Source: Heterorhizobium halophytocola
GTDB lineage: Bacteria; Pseudomonadota; Alphaproteobacteria; Rhizobiales; Rhizobiaceae
Assembly: GCF_017873095.1 (NCBI RefSeq)
Contig: NZ_JAGGJU010000010.1
Location: 1-64,000 of the forward strand
Direction: 5' to 3'
DNA: 64,000 nt
The notes beneath the pieces were generated by a model. It made no database searches. It was not told the origin of the DNA and saw only the letters and a program-made list of their open reading frames with translations. Each line of letters opens with the position of its first letter. Position 1 is the stretch's first letter. The position numbers and the translations under genes are program-made. Of this stretch, positions 8,814 to 18,984 are shown in pieces.

Positions 8814-9889
8814 CCCTGCTCGCCGAGCTGGGCCAGCTGGCCCGCCTGATAATCTGCGATCAGCGCATCGACCAGTTCGTCGAGTTCGCCGATCATCACG
8901 CGGTCGAGCTTGTAGAGCGTCAGGTTGATGCGGTGATCGGTAACCCGGCCCTGCGGGAAATTATAGGTGCGGATGCGCTCGGAGCGATCGCCGGAACCGA
9001 CCTGGCTCTTGCGGTCGGCCGACCGCTCGCTGTCGGCCTTCTGGCGTTCCATGTCGTAGAGCCGGGAGCGCAGCACCTGCATCGCCTTGGCGCGATTCTG
9101 GTGCTGCGATTTTTCCGAGCTGGTGACGACGACGCCAGTCGGCAGATGGGTGATGCGCACGGCCGAATCCGTCGTGTTGACGTGCTGGCCGCCGGCCCCC
9201 GACGAGCGCATGGTGTCGATGCGGATGTCTTCGGGGCGGATCTCGATGTCGATGTCTTCCGCCTCGGGCAGGACGGCAACGGTCGCCGCAGAGGTGTGGA
9301 TGCGGCCGCTGCCTTCGGTTTCCGGCACGCGCTGGACGCGGTGCACGCCGGATTCGAATTTCAGCTTGGAGAACACGCCGCGCCCGGAGATCGTGGCGAT
9401 GATTTCCTTGAAGCCGCCGGCCTCGCCTTCGCTTTCCGACAACACCTCGACCTTCCAGCCATGGGCGCTGGCGAAGCGTTCATACATGCGAAACAGATCG
9501 CCGCCGAACAGGGCTGCCTCGGAGCCGCCGGTGCCGGCACGGATTTCCAGGATGGCGCTCTTCTCGTCGGCGGCATCCTTCGGCAGAAGCAGGATCTGCA
9601 TCTGCTTTTCCAGCGCCTCGATCCGCGCCTCGACTTCGGGTCGCTCGGCATCGGCAAGTTCGCGCATCTCGCGATCCGTCGACCGGTCGTCCAGCAGCGT
9701 CTCGATATCGGCAAGCTCGGCCACCGATTTCTCGTAGTCGCGGATGGTTTTGACCACCGGCTGCAGCTCGGAATATTCGGATGCCAGCTTCACATAGACG
9801 TCGGCAGACGGTCCGGCCGACATGCGGGCCTCGATCTCGCCGAACCGGCGTTCGAGTTCGCGCATCTTTTCAACGGGAAGCTTCGCCAC
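8810..9889 (-). CDS. prfA: Peptide chain release factor 1
   Basis: RF1 recognises UAA and UAG in the ribosomal A site and triggers release of the finished protein. At 359 residues it has normal length. The universal GGQ motif stands in [10 protein letters not shown] (about 230), preceded by the acidic PCRF domain. The start is a GTG at 9889 with a GGAG...AAGG ribosome site; MAKLPVEKM is the usual rhizobial N terminus. It lies 22 bases behind ptsP and overlaps prmC by 4 bases, so the three genes are probably co-transcribed. Confidence 0.97.
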   Translation of the reverse strand: MAKLPVEKMRELERRFGEIEARMSAGPSADVYVKLASEYSELQPVVKTIRDYEKSVAELADIETLLDDRSTDREMRELADAERPEVEARIEALEKQMQILLLPKDAADEKSAILEIRAGTGGSEAALFGGDLFRMYERFASAHGWKVEVLSESEGEAGGFKEIIATISGRGVFSKLKFESGVHRVQRVPETEGSGRIHTSAATVAVLPEAEDIDIEIRPEDIRIDTMRSSGAGGQHVNTTDSAVRITHLPTGVVVTSSEKSQHQNRAKAMQVLRSRLYDMERQKADSERSADRKSQVGSGDRSERIRTYNFPQGRVTDHRINLTLYKLDRVMIGELDELVDALIADYQAGQLAQLGEQG

Positions 9890-9911
9890 CCTTAAACTCC
9901 AGTCCTGATTG

Positions 9912-12179
9912 TCAAAGGGGGATGCCCTCTTCGTCGGCGAACCGCTTGAGCATCTCGCGCACCGACCCGGTGTCCTTCACATCGTCCAGCGCCGCGTCGA
10001 GCATCTGGTGCAGGCGATCGGCGTCGAGCCCGAGCAGCATCGCCTTGACCGGGCCGATGCCGGTGGGCGAGATCGACAGCGAGCGGAAGCCGAGGCCGAT
10101 CAGCGCCATGGCGGTGAGCGGCTTGCCGCCCATTTCGCCGCAGAGCGTCAGCGCCGTCTTGTTGCGCGCGGCGGCCCGCACGATGTCGCGCAGGATCCTG
10201 AGGAAGGGCTTGCCGAGCACGTCGAAGCGGTCGGAAACCCGGGCATTGCCGCGGTCGACGGCCATCATGAACTGGAACAGGTCGTTCGATCCGACGGAGA
10301 CGAAATCGACCTCCTCCATCAGCTCGTCGAGCTGCCACATCAGGGACGGCACCTCGAGCATGGCGCCGAATTGCAGCTTCTTCGGCAGCACATGGCCGAA
10401 TTTCGAGAGGTGCTGGACCTCCTTCTGCATCAGCTCCCAGACGGCCCGGAGTTCGGCCACTTCGGTGACCATCGGCACCATCATCTTCAGCTCGGCCCCG
10501 GACGCGGCCTTCAGAAGCGCGCGCAGCTGGGTGCGCAGCAGGCCGGGGCGGTCGAGCGAAAGGCGGATCGCCCGCCAGCCCAGCGCCGGGTTTTCCTCTT
10601 CCTGGCTGCGGAAATAGGAGACCACCTTGTCGCCGCCGATATCGAGCGTGCGGAAGGTGACGGGCCGGCCGCCGGCCTGGCGCACGACACTGCGATAGAA
10701 GGCCTCCTGCTCATCGCCCTTCGGCATCGACGAGGAGATCATGAACTGCAATTCGGTGCGGAACAGGCCGATGCCCTCCGCGCCGGACTCCTCCAGCTGC
10801 GGCAGGTCGACCAGCAGGCCGGCATTCATCTGCAGGGTGATGCGCTGGCCGTCCCTGGTCAGCGGCTCGACGTCGCGCAGGGCGCGAAACTGTTCCTGGC
10901 GGCGGGCGCGCAGACGCACCTTTTCCTCGTAGGCCTTCTGCAGATCGACCATCGGTCGCAGATGCACCTTGCCGTCGTCGCCGTCGATGATCACCGCGTC
11001 GCCGTTTTCGGCCAGCGCCACGGCCCCGGCCGCCTGGCCGACGATCGCGATGCCCATGGCGCGCGCGACGATCACCACATGGCTGGTGACGGCCCCCTCC
11101 TCGAGCACCAGGCCGCGCAGGTTGACGCGCGGATAGTCGAGCAGTTCGGCAGCGCCCATGGCCCGGGCGAAGATGATCGCGTCATGCGGAAAATTCTCCG
11201 ACGCGCTGTTGGGCGAAAAGCCGGTCAGCTGACGCAGCAGCCGGTTGGCCAGATCGTCGAAATCATGCATCCGCTCGCGCAGATAGGGGTCGGTCAGCCG
11301 GATCATCCGCGCCTTGGTGTCGCTCTGCACCTTCTCGACCGCCGCTTCCGCCGTCAGGCCGTTGCGGATCGCCTCTTCCATGCGCCGCACCCAGCCCTGG
11401 TCATGGGCGAACATGCGGTAGGTCTCGAGCACCTCGCGGTGCTCGCCTTCCATGGAGATCTCGCGGCGCGACAACATGTCGTCGATCGACAGGCGCAGCG
11501 AGCCGATCGCTTCGGCCAGCCGGCGGATCTCGGTGTCGCTGTCCTCGTTCAGCAGATTGGTGACGACGATGCGCGGCTCGTGCAGCACCACGTGGCCAAG
11601 GCCGATGCCTTCGGAATAGCCGTCGCCGTCGATCGTCACGGGTCGCGTCAGATCGAGCTCGAGGCCGGGCCGGGTAATCTTCTTCAGTTCGCCGGTGGCA
11701 ATCATTTCGGCAAGCACCATTGCCGTCGTCTCGAGCGCTTCAACTTCATCTTCCCGGTAGTTGCGTTGCGCCTTGTTCTGGACGACGAGCACGCCCAAAC
11801 TGCGACCTGTGCGCAAAATCGGGACACCGAGGAAGGAGTGGTAAATTTCCTCACCGGTTTCAGGCAGATAGCGGAAGGCGGGATGCGCCTGGGCATCCGA
11901 AAGACTGAGCGGCTGGGCCGATGCGGCGATGGTGCCGACAAGACCTTGCCCCATTTTCAGCTGGGCCAGGTGAACGGCGTCGGGGTTGAGACCCTCGGTG
12001 GCATAGAGTTCGAGAACGCCATCGGCGCGCAGGACATAGACCGAGCACACCTCCGCCACCATATTGCTGGCGATTTCGCGTACGATGCGATCGAGCCGCT
12101 CCTGCGGCTCCAACGCTTCGGCCATCAGCTCCCTTAACCGCTTGAGAAGAACGCGTGGACCTGTGGAAAGGTCTCTCAT
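9912..12179 (-). CDS. ptsP: Phosphoenolpyruvate-protein phosphotransferase of the nitrogen PTS (EI-Ntr)
   Basis: EI-Ntr takes phosphate from phosphoenolpyruvate and passes it to NPr, a regulatory relay tied to nitrogen status, potassium transport and stringent response in Proteobacteria. The protein has an N-terminal GAF sensor domain (about 20-160), then the PEP-utilising swivel domain with the phospho-accepting histidine in [13 protein letters not shown], and the C-terminal PEP-binding barrel ([20 protein letters not shown]). The GAF domain separates it from sugar-PTS EI. I use ATG 12179 (MRDLSTGP, 755 residues), matching the usual rhizobial start; an upstream in-frame ATG at 12245 would add 22 atypical residues. 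It is first of the ptsP-prfA-prmC run. Confidence 0.95.
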   Translation of the reverse strand: MRDLSTGPRVLLKRLRELMAEALEPQERLDRIVREIASNMVAEVCSVYVLRADGVLELYATEGLNPDAVHLAQLKMGQGLVGTIAASAQPLSLSDAQAHPAFRYLPETGEEIYHSFLGVPILRTGRSLGVLVVQNKAQRNYREDEVEALETTAMVLAEMIATGELKKITRPGLELDLTRPVTIDGDGYSEGIGLGHVVLHEPRIVVTNLLNEDSDTEIRRLAEAIGSLRLSIDDMLSRREISMEGEHREVLETYRMFAHDQGWVRRMEEAIRNGLTAEAAVEKVQSDTKARMIRLTDPYLRERMHDFDDLANRLLRQLTGFSPNSASENFPHDAIIFARAMGAAELLDYPRVNLRGLVLEEGAVTSHVVIVARAMGIAIVGQAAGAVALAENGDAVIIDGDDGKVHLRPMVDLQKAYEEKVRLRARRQEQFRALRDVEPLTRDGQRITLQMNAGLLVDLPQLEESGAEGIGLFRTELQFMISSSMPKGDEQEAFYRSVVRQAGGRPVTFRTLDIGGDKVVSYFRSQEEENPALGWRAIRLSLDRPGLLRTQLRALLKAASGAELKMMVPMVTEVAELRAVWELMQKEVQHLSKFGHVLPKKLQFGAMLEVPSLMWQLDELMEEVDFVSVGSNDLFQFMMAVDRGNARVSDRFDVLGKPFLRILRDIVRAAARNKTALTLCGEMGGKPLTAMALIGLGFRSLSISPTGIGPVKAMLLGLDADRLHQMLDAALDDVKDTGSVREMLKRFADEEGIPL

Positions 12180-12428
12180 CGCTCGGTCGCTCCGCTTGTG
12201 GCCGGTTTCGACATCTGCACCTCTTTTCAACATCCTCGAGAGCAAATGTCGGAATCTCGAGGGTCACGATTAAGTTCGTGATTCCATTAGAAATTTGAAT
12301 AATTCCGGCCGCGATTGCAGCGTGCCGCAATCGGGTCTGGAATGTCAAATTCATTCCACCGGTCAGCCGCGCGACAGGCAATCCCGTCGCCCGTCAGCCG
12401 GTGGCGGCACGAATCCGCCGGAACGAAA

Positions 12429-13703
12429 TCAAGTCTTATCGAGACCGTAGCAGGAATGCAAAGTCCTGACCGCAAGTTCCGCATAGGGGCCGTCGATCAG
12501 GATCGAGATCTTGATCTCGGATGTGGTGATCGCCTTGATGTTGATGCCCTTCTCGGCCAGCGCCTTGAACGCGGTGGCGGCAACGCCTGCATGGCTGCGC
12601 ATGCCGATGCCGATCACCGACACCTTGACCAGTCCGGTCTCGCTCTGGACGACATCGTAGCCGATCGCATCCTTGCTGCGCGACAGAACGTCCAGCGCCT
12701 TTTCCGTATCGCCGGAAGGGACGGTGAAGGTCATGTCGGTCTTCGAGCCGTCCTCGGAAATATTCTGGACGATCATGTCGACATTGATGTGGGATTCGGC
12801 GAGCGGTCCGAAGATCGCCGCAGAGACACCCGGCCGGTCGGACAGACGACGCAGCGAGATCTGGGCTTCATCCTTGGCGTAGGCAATACCGGTGACGACT
12901 TCCTGTTCCACGATTTCTTCCTCGTCGCAAATCAACGTGCCGGGGGGATTGAGAAAATCGCCCATGCCCGGCGCATCGGGATCCTCGAATGACGACCGTA
13001 CGAAGGTGCGCACCTTGTGCACCATGGCAAGCTCCACCGAACGGACCTGCAGGACCTTGGCGCCGAGCGAGGCCATTTCGAGCATTTCCTCGAAGGCGAT
13101 CTTCTTCAGCCGGCGTGCCTTGGGCACGATCCTGGGGTCGGTGGTGTAGACGCCATCGACGTCGGTATAGATATCGCAACGGTCGGCCTTGACGGCGGCG
13201 GCGATCGCCACCGCACTGGTGTCGGACCCGCCGCGACCAAGCGTCGCAAGCCGCTTGTCCGGGCCGATGCCCTGGAAGCCGGCGACAACGGCCACCTGGC
13301 CCTCGCCCATGCGGCGGACAATGTCGGAGCCGTCGATCTCCTGGATGCGGGCTGCGCCATGGGCATTGTCGGTCTTGATGGCGATCTGCCAACCCTGCCA
13401 GGAGCGCGCGTTGACACCGAGCGACTGCAGCGCGATCGCCAGCAGTCCGGATGTCACCTGCTCGCCGGAGGCGACCACGGCATCATATTCGCGCGCGTCG
13501 TAGAACGGCGACTTGGCACCGGCAACCTTGGGCATTTCCTGCACCCAGCCGACGAGTTCATTGGTCTTGCCGGACATGGCCGACACGACGACGGCAACCT
13601 CGTGGCCGGCATCGACCTCGCGTTTGACGTGCCGGGCGACGTTGTGAATGCGTTCGAGATTGGCGACCGAGGTGCCGCCGAATTTCATCACGATGCGTGC
13701 CAT
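12429..13703 (-). CDS. lysC: Aspartate kinase
   Basis: LysC phosphorylates aspartate, the first step towards lysine, threonine, methionine and diaminopimelate. The 424-residue protein has the kinase domain with KFGGTSVAN at the start and the nucleotide-binding GRGGSDTSAVA (about 200), then two ACT regulatory domains in the C-terminal third, where end-product inhibition acts. The start chosen is ATG 13703 (MARIVMKFGGTS); the in-frame extension to 13826 runs through an Arg/Ala-rich stretch and is unlikely to be protein. The gene is divergent from lpiA, with 257 bases between the two starts. In related genomes as I remember them ubiG stands next to lysC; here an envelope cassette separates the two. 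Confidence 0.96.
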   Translation of the reverse strand: MARIVMKFGGTSVANLERIHNVARHVKREVDAGHEVAVVVSAMSGKTNELVGWVQEMPKVAGAKSPFYDAREYDAVVASGEQVTSGLLAIALQSLGVNARSWQGWQIAIKTDNAHGAARIQEIDGSDIVRRMGEGQVAVVAGFQGIGPDKRLATLGRGGSDTSAVAIAAAVKADRCDIYTDVDGVYTTDPRIVPKARRLKKIAFEEMLEMASLGAKVLQVRSVELAMVHKVRTFVRSSFEDPDAPGMGDFLNPPGTLICDEEEIVEQEVVTGIAYAKDEAQISLRRLSDRPGVSAAIFGPLAESHINVDMIVQNISEDGSKTDMTFTVPSGDTEKALDVLSRSKDAIGYDVVQSETGLVKVSVIGIGMRSHAGVAATAFKALAEKGINIKAITTSEIKISILIDGPYAELAVRTLHSCYGLDKT

Positions 13704-13960
13704 GCCTTGACCGTCTGCCCTTGATGCGCCGGCTGCCCGGCGGGATAACTCTGGGCCGTCTTGGATGGCCCGTGGTGGCGCGCTTTTAGCCAATCTTCGG
13801 CAGACGCGCAACGCCTTGCCGCGCAACTGCGGTACGCCATCAACACGTAGCGGCCCCTGTAGCTGCGCTCTGCCTTAAATTCGGCGTGAATTCGGCGATC
13901 TGCATTGCCGCGACGGCACCCAGTCACATCGCCGCGCCCAAACGAAAGACCCTGAGCATC

Positions 13961-16567
13961 ATGTCGCAAGAAACCTCTGTGGCCATTGCCGAGGACCCCG
14001 CCGCAGCCGCGCCGCGTCCGGCCTTCTGGGAACGCTACAGCCGACCACTGACCGCACTCGCCGCCATCCTCGTGTTTTCCCTGCTCGGGATCGCGATCTA
14101 CAAGCTGACCGAGGAAGTCCGCTACCGCGACGTGATCCACAGCCTTGGCCATACGCACACCTCGTCCATCGCCCTCGCCCTCCTCTTTACCGCGCTGAGT
14201 TTCGCGACGCTCTGCCTGTACGACTTCAATGCGCTCGCCTTCATTCGCCGCAAATTGCCGCGCTCCGAGGTGCTGCTGACCGCATTCAGCGCCTATGCCG
14301 TCGGCAATGTCGCGGGCTTCGGCGCCCTGTCGGGTGGGGCGATCCGCTACCGGGCCTATACCCGCGCCGGCCTCAGGCCGGAAGAGATCGCCAAGGTCAT
14401 CGCCTTTGTCACCCTCTCCTTCTCGCTCGGGCTGGTGCTGATCACCGCGCTGCTGCTGCTGCCGCTGTCACCGGAGATCGGCGACATCATCGGCATCTCG
14501 CCGCGCTGGCTGCAGGCCTTTTCGCTGGCAACGCTGGTGCTTGCGGCCACGGCTGCCATTCTGGGACGCGGCCGCGGGCTGCGGCTCGGTCGCTTCACCC
14601 TGCGACTGGCCGACACCAAGACCCTGTCGCGCCAGTTCCTCGTCACGGTGCTCGATCTGGCGTTCTCGGCCTCGGTTCTCTACGCCCTGCTGCCAGGCGG
14701 CACCGATATCAGCTGGCCGGCCTTTTTCGCCATCTACACGGTGGCGATCGGTATCGGCGTGATCAGTCATGTTCCGGCCGGCCTCGGCGTGTTCGACGCG
14801 GTGATGGTCGCGGCCCTTGGCGACACCGCCGGCACCGAAGGCGTGCTCGCGGCCCTCGTCGCCTATCGCCTGATCTATTACGCCTTCCCCCTGACGATCG
14901 CGATCATCCTGGTGACGCTGGCGGAGCTGCACCGTTTCGCGACCGGCGCCCTGCCGGCCACGTTTTTCGGCATCGCGGCCCGGATCGCGCCGCCGCTGAT
15001 CGGGACGCTCGCCTTCCTGCTCGGCGCCATGCTGGTCTTTTCCGGCGTGACACCGACGCCGCGCGACAATCTGGAACTGCTGCAGACGATCCTGCCCTTG
15101 CCGATCCTCGAAGGCGCGCATTTCCTCGCAAGCGTGCTCGGTGTGCTGCTGGTGATTGCCGCAAGGGGCCTGACCCAGCGGCTCGACGGCGCCTGGTGGG
15201 TGAGCCTGGCAACGGCCGCGCTGGCACTGGTGCTGTCGCTGCTGAAATCGCTGGCCGTGGTCGAGGCAACCTTGCTCGGCCTCTTCCTGCTCAGCCTGTT
15301 TTCCAGCCGCAAGCTGTTCCGGCGGCCGGCTTCGCTGTTTCGCCAGACGCTGACCTCGTCCTGGCTGATGGCAATTGCGGTTCTGTGCCTTGCCGCCGTG
15401 CTGCTGCTGCTCTTCATCTACCGCGACCTCGACTACAGCCAGGAACTCTGGTGGCAGTTCGAGTTCAAGGCCAATGCGCCGCGTTCGCTGCGCGCGATGA
15501 TGGGGATCGGCGTGATGGCCTCGGCGGTCGCCCTGTTCAGCCTGTTGCGTCCGGCCTCCCTGCCACTGCCCGGCTTCGACGACCAGGCCGGCGCCGATGC
15601 GGCGCGCATTGCCATGGAGCAGGATGTCGCCGACGCCAACCTGGTGCGCACCGGCGACAAGTCGGTGCTGCTTGCGCCCGAAGGCGACGCCTTTGTCATG
15701 TACGGACGGCATGGCCGCTCCTGCATCGCCTTCCTCGATCCGGTCGGCGACGCGCGTGCCGGCAACGAACTGGTCTGGACCTTCGTCGAGGCCGCCCGTG
15801 CCGCCGGCTGTCGCGCGGTGTTCTACCAGGTCTCCCCTGCCCTGCTGCCGGCCATCGCCGACACGGGCCTGCAGGCCTACAAGCTGGGCGAAACGGCGAT
15901 CGTCGACCTTGCCCATTTCGACCTGAAGGGCGGCAGATGGGCCAATCTTCGCCAGACGGCGGCCAGGGCCGAGCGCGACGGGCTGAGCTTCGAGTTGCTG
16001 GCAGCCGACTGCGTGCCGGACGTGCTGGATGCGCTGCGCGAGGTCTCCGACGCCTGGCTGAGAGAACACCGCGCCCGCGAGAAGGGCTTCTCGCTCGGCG
16101 CCTTTTCCGACGCCTATCTCAGGCAGCAGCCGGTCGCCGTGCTGCGCTTCGAGGGCCGGATCGTCGCCTTTGCCAATGTGCTCCTGACCGAGACGAAGCA
16201 GGAGGCCTCCGTCGACCTGATGCGGTTTGCCCCCGACGCGCCGAAAGGGGCGATGGACTATCTGTTCGTCAGCCTGCTCACGCGGCTGCGCGCGGACGGG
16301 CATCGTACGTTCAACCTCGGCATGGCGCCGCTTGCCGGCCTGTCGCGCCGCGAGATTTCCCCGGTTTGGGACCGCATCGCCAATACTTTTTATGAACACG
16401 GCGAACGTTTCTACAACTTCAAGGGCCTTCGTGCGTTCAAGTCAAAGTTTCATCCGGAATGGCAGCCTCGCTACCTGGCGGTGGCAGGCGGCATCAATCC
16501 CGTACTCGCACTCATCGATGCGACGCTGCTGATCGGCGGCGGACTGAAAGGCGTAGTGAAGAAATGA
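13961..16567 (+). CDS. lpiA: Lysyl-phosphatidylglycerol synthase/flippase (MprF family, LpiA)
   Basis: LpiA/MprF transfers lysine from lysyl-tRNA to phosphatidylglycerol and flips the positively charged lipid across the inner membrane, giving acid and cationic-peptide resistance. The 868-residue protein has a long N-terminal membrane domain (about 12-14 segments, residues 25-520; UPF0104-like flippase signature VPAGLGVFDAV) and a C-terminal DUF2156/GNAT-like synthase domain (about 540-860, with NLGMAPLAGL and FKSKFHPEWQPRYL). ATG 13961 (MSQETSVA) is preferred over 13886. The last codons overlap the next gene as ATGA. In Rhizobium tropici and Agrobacterium the same pair is lpiA-acvB (atvA), reported as acid-induced; I see no specific regulator site here. 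Confidence 0.92.
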   Translation: MSQETSVAIAEDPAAAAPRPAFWERYSRPLTALAAILVFSLLGIAIYKLTEEVRYRDVIHSLGHTHTSSIALALLFTALSFATLCLYDFNALAFIRRKLPRSEVLLTAFSAYAVGNVAGFGALSGGAIRYRAYTRAGLRPEEIAKVIAFVTLSFSLGLVLITALLLLPLSPEIGDIIGISPRWLQAFSLATLVLAATAAILGRGRGLRLGRFTLRLADTKTLSRQFLVTVLDLAFSASVLYALLPGGTDISWPAFFAIYTVAIGIGVISHVPAGLGVFDAVMVAALGDTAGTEGVLAALVAYRLIYYAFPLTIAIILVTLAELHRFATGALPATFFGIAARIAPPLIGTLAFLLGAMLVFSGVTPTPRDNLELLQTILPLPILEGAHFLASVLGVLLVIAARGLTQRLDGAWWVSLATAALALVLSLLKSLAVVEATLLGLFLLSLFSSRKLFRRPASLFRQTLTSSWLMAIAVLCLAAVLLLLFIYRDLDYSQELWWQFEFKANAPRSLRAMMGIGVMASAVALFSLLRPASLPLPGFDDQAGADAARIAMEQDVADANLVRTGDKSVLLAPEGDAFVMYGRHGRSCIAFLDPVGDARAGNELVWTFVEAARAAGCRAVFYQVSPALLPAIADTGLQAYKLGETAIVDLAHFDLKGGRWANLRQTAARAERDGLSFELLAADCVPDVLDALREVSDAWLREHRAREKGFSLGAFSDAYLRQQPVAVLRFEGRIVAFANVLLTETKQEASVDLMRFAPDAPKGAMDYLFVSLLTRLRADGHRTFNLGMAPLAGLSRREISPVWDRIANTFYEHGERFYNFKGLRAFKSKFHPEWQPRYLAVAGGINPVLALIDATLLIGGGLKGVVKK

Positions 16568-17928
16568 AGAACCTTCTCACCCCCATCATTCTCGGCGCCA
16601 GCCTGATGGCGATGACCGTGAAGGCCGAGGCGCAAACCCCGGCCCCGACCGTGGATGCCGGCATGATCCCCTCGCCCACCATCCTGATGCCCGACGGCGC
16701 CCCCAAGGGTTTCGTCGTGCTGCTCTCGGACAAGGACGGCTGGCAGGACGAGGAGCAGAGCGAGGCCGAGCGCCTGCAAAAGGCAGGTTCAATCGTGCTC
16801 GGGATCGATACGCCGAACTACCTGAAGGCGCTGTCGAAGGATGACGGCGACTGCATCTACACCGTCTCCGACATCGAGGATGTCAGCCACCAGCTGCAGC
16901 GGCAGGCGGGAGCCACCAGCTATATCGAGCCGGTGGTCGCCGGCCGTGGCGCAGGCGGCGCGCTGGCGCTTGCCATCCTGTCGCAGACGCCGGCTGCGAC
17001 CTTCGACCAAACGCTGGTGGTCGATCCGGAAGCGGGCATTCCGCTGCTCAACGAATTCTGCACGCCAGCGGAAAAGACCATCGTCAACCAGCGCATGCTC
17101 TACGGCCTGACCGATGGCGACCTGCCGGATCCGCTGACGGCGGTCTTTACCCCGTCCGCCGACAAGGATGGCCGCGCCCATGTGGTCACGCTCACCGGCT
17201 CGCATCCCGATATCGATATCAGCGATACCAAGGACGATGCGCGGACCGCCTTCGACGACGAGATCGACGCGATGATTGTCGGCGAGGACGACAGCGACTC
17301 GCCGCTGGGCCTACCGCTGTCGGTGCTCGACGCCACCCCGCAGGACGACATCATGGCGGTGATCCTGTCGGGCGACGGGGGCTGGCGCGATATCGACAGC
17401 GAGATCGGCGACACGCTGCAGAAGCGCGGCGTGCCGGTGGTCGGCCTCGATTCGCTGCATTATTTCTGGCAAAAACGCACGGCCGAGGAGACGGCAAAGG
17501 ACCTCGCCCGGATCATCAGCACCTACCAGAAACGCTGGCATGTGCACCATGTCGTGCTGATCGGCTATTCCTTCGGTGCCGACGTGCTGCCGGCCAGCTA
17601 CAACCGGTTGCCGGAAAAGCTGCAGGCCTCGGTGGCGCAGATGTCGCTGCTGGCCCTGTCGCACCAGATCGACTACGAGGTTTCGGTCACCGGCTGGCTC
17701 GGCGCCGGCGACAAGGGAGAAGGCGATCCGCTCGACGACATCAAGTCGATCAAGCCGTCGCTGATCCAGTGCATCTATGGCACCGACGACGACGAGGACG
17801 CCTGCCGTGACCTGAAGGCCAAGGGCGTCGAGACTATCGAGATCGATGGCGGCCATCACTTCGACGGCGATTATGAGGGACTGGCCGGCCGCATCCTTTC
17901 GGCGGCCAAGAAGCGCATCGACGGGTAA
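16564..17928 (+). CDS. acvB: Periplasmic VirJ/AcvB-family lysyl-phosphatidylglycerol hydrolase
   Basis: AcvB of Agrobacterium has been reported to remove lysine from lysyl-phosphatidylglycerol in the periplasm and to be needed for virulence and acid tolerance (AtvA in R. tropici). The 454-residue protein starts with a signal peptide (about 1-22, ending AEA), followed by a first alpha/beta module and a VirJ domain (about 255-450). The VirJ domain has the nucleophile elbow GYSFGAD, an acidic loop (GTDDDED) and the C-terminal histidine in GGHHFDGDY, consistent with a Ser-Asp-His hydrolase. Its ATG at 16564 overlaps the lpiA stop (ATGA), so lipid maker and lipid breaker are translationally coupled. 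An upstream in-frame start at 16459 lies inside lpiA and is rejected. Confidence 0.92.
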   Translation: MKNLLTPIILGASLMAMTVKAEAQTPAPTVDAGMIPSPTILMPDGAPKGFVVLLSDKDGWQDEEQSEAERLQKAGSIVLGIDTPNYLKALSKDDGDCIYTVSDIEDVSHQLQRQAGATSYIEPVVAGRGAGGALALAILSQTPAATFDQTLVVDPEAGIPLLNEFCTPAEKTIVNQRMLYGLTDGDLPDPLTAVFTPSADKDGRAHVVTLTGSHPDIDISDTKDDARTAFDDEIDAMIVGEDDSDSPLGLPLSVLDATPQDDIMAVILSGDGGWRDIDSEIGDTLQKRGVPVVGLDSLHYFWQKRTAEETAKDLARIISTYQKRWHVHHVVLIGYSFGADVLPASYNRLPEKLQASVAQMSLLALSHQIDYEVSVTGWLGAGDKGEGDPLDDIKSIKPSLIQCIYGTDDDEDACRDLKAKGVETIEIDGGHHFDGDYEGLAGRILSAAKKRIDG

Positions 17929-17960
17929 TTGTCCGCGCGCAGCAGAGGCTCCCAACGCAA

Positions 17961-17984
17961 AAAAGGCGCCGGATGGCGCCTTTT
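17961..17984. terminator. Bidirectional rho-independent terminator
   Basis: AAAAGGCGCC (17961-17970) pairs perfectly with GGCGCCTTTT (17975-17984) around GGAT. The + strand has a short T run; the minus strand runs into TTTTTT. It serves the convergent acvB and SH3 genes. Confidence 0.85.
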
Positions 17985-18007
17985 CCGATTGTGGGTCCTG
18001 CCTGGCG

Positions 18008-18838
18008 TTACGGCCTGCAGCGATCGTCGTTCTTCGGGCAAGGCGGGAAGGACGGACGCTTGCGGTCGTCCCTGTTCCGGCCCTCGTCCCGGTTGCGTCC
18101 GTCATTGCGCTGGGCGTCACGATGGCGGTCGTTGCGATCATGCTGGCCGGCCCGGTCACGGTCGCGACGGTCGTCGTCGCGCTGCTGCTGACGCTGGCTG
18201 TCGGCATCGCGGCGATTGTCGAAACGCGGGCCGTCGTCGCGGTGACGGGGCTGGTTGTCGTCAAACCGCGGCGGCAAAGGACGGGCGTCATCATGGCGCG
18301 GCGGGCGATGGTCGTCACCGCGCGGCGGGCGATGGTCGTCACCCCGGGACGGGCGGTGGTCGTCACCGCGGGACGGACGGTGGTCGTCGCCACGCGGCGG
18401 ACGATAAGCGTCGTGGCGCGGCGGCGGGCTGCGGCGGTCCCAGTGATCCCAGCGGTCGCGATCGCGGTAGAAGTCGCGCTGACGATAATGCCGTTCCCAG
18501 TAGTTGCCGACCGAGAAGGTGACGGACGGGATGCCGAGTTCGCCGTAATAGCGCGGACCGACCTCGACGCGACGCTGTTCATAAAGCGCCTGCAGATAGC
18601 TTCCCGAGACCCAGCCACGGATGCCGGCATAGCCGACATCGCACCAGTTGGCGCTCTGCATGCAGCCGAAGATATCGACGCCGCTGCCGACCGGGATGAC
18701 CGTCACGGCCGGATACTGGGTGCTCGGTCCGGCACGCAGATTGACGTTGGCGGTGGCGTAACCATTGGCGGCGAAGGCCGCTGCCGGCACCAGCGCACTG
18801 AAGGCCAAGCCGAAGGCCATGGCTTTGAAGTTCAACAT
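18008..18838 (-). CDS. Secreted SH3-domain protein with Arg/Asp/His repeat tail (paralogue 1)
   Basis: Exported protein of 276 residues with unknown function. A signal peptide (about 1-23, ending AAAFA) is followed by a bacterial SH3 domain (about 25-90, NVNLRAGPSTQYPAV and RGWVSGSYLQ), a module often used to bind peptidoglycan or sense the envelope. A conserved pair of cysteines stands in CMQSANWCDV. The rest is extremely hydrophilic: five copies of an 8-residue unit HRPxRGDD, then Asp/Arg/His-rich sequence ending in PPCPKNDDRCRP with another cysteine pair. ATG 18838 has a strong AAGGAG site. It is a tandem paralogue of the next gene upstream. Confidence 0.8.
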   Translation of the reverse strand: MLNFKAMAFGLAFSALVPAAAFAANGYATANVNLRAGPSTQYPAVTVIPVGSGVDIFGCMQSANWCDVGYAGIRGWVSGSYLQALYEQRRVEVGPRYYGELGIPSVTFSVGNYWERHYRQRDFYRDRDRWDHWDRRSPPPRHDAYRPPRGDDHRPSRGDDHRPSRGDDHRPPRGDDHRPPRHDDARPLPPRFDDNQPRHRDDGPRFDNRRDADSQRQQQRDDDRRDRDRAGQHDRNDRHRDAQRNDGRNRDEGRNRDDRKRPSFPPCPKNDDRCRP

Positions 18839-18933
18839 GAGAGCTCCTTTGGTGTTCCTCTGGTAGACTTTTTAGGCATTTGGAAATGAACCGCTGCTGA
18901 ACGTCGCGGACGGCATGCTTGTTCCGGAAACAC

Positions 18934-18958
18934 GAACGCAGCCATAGCGGCTGCGTTC
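18934..18958 (-). terminator. Hairpin between the two SH3 genes
   Basis: GAACGCAGCC pairs perfectly with GGCTGCGTTC (10 bases) around a 5-base loop, 27 bases after the stop of the upstream SH3 gene. The T-rich tail is weak (GTGTTTCC), so it may attenuate rather than fully end transcription. Confidence 0.55.
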
Positions 18959-18984
18959 GACGTCAGGTGTTTCCAATCACGCGA

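Noticed and set aside
16459..16563. 35-codon N-terminal extension of acvB
   Set aside because: It lies within the lpiA coding region and would bury the signal peptide; the ATGA overlap start at 16564 is clearly better.
18290..18410. 24-base tandem units that might be taken for a CRISPR-like array
   Set aside because: There are no spacers; the units are in frame and encode the HRPxRGDD repeats of the SH3 protein.
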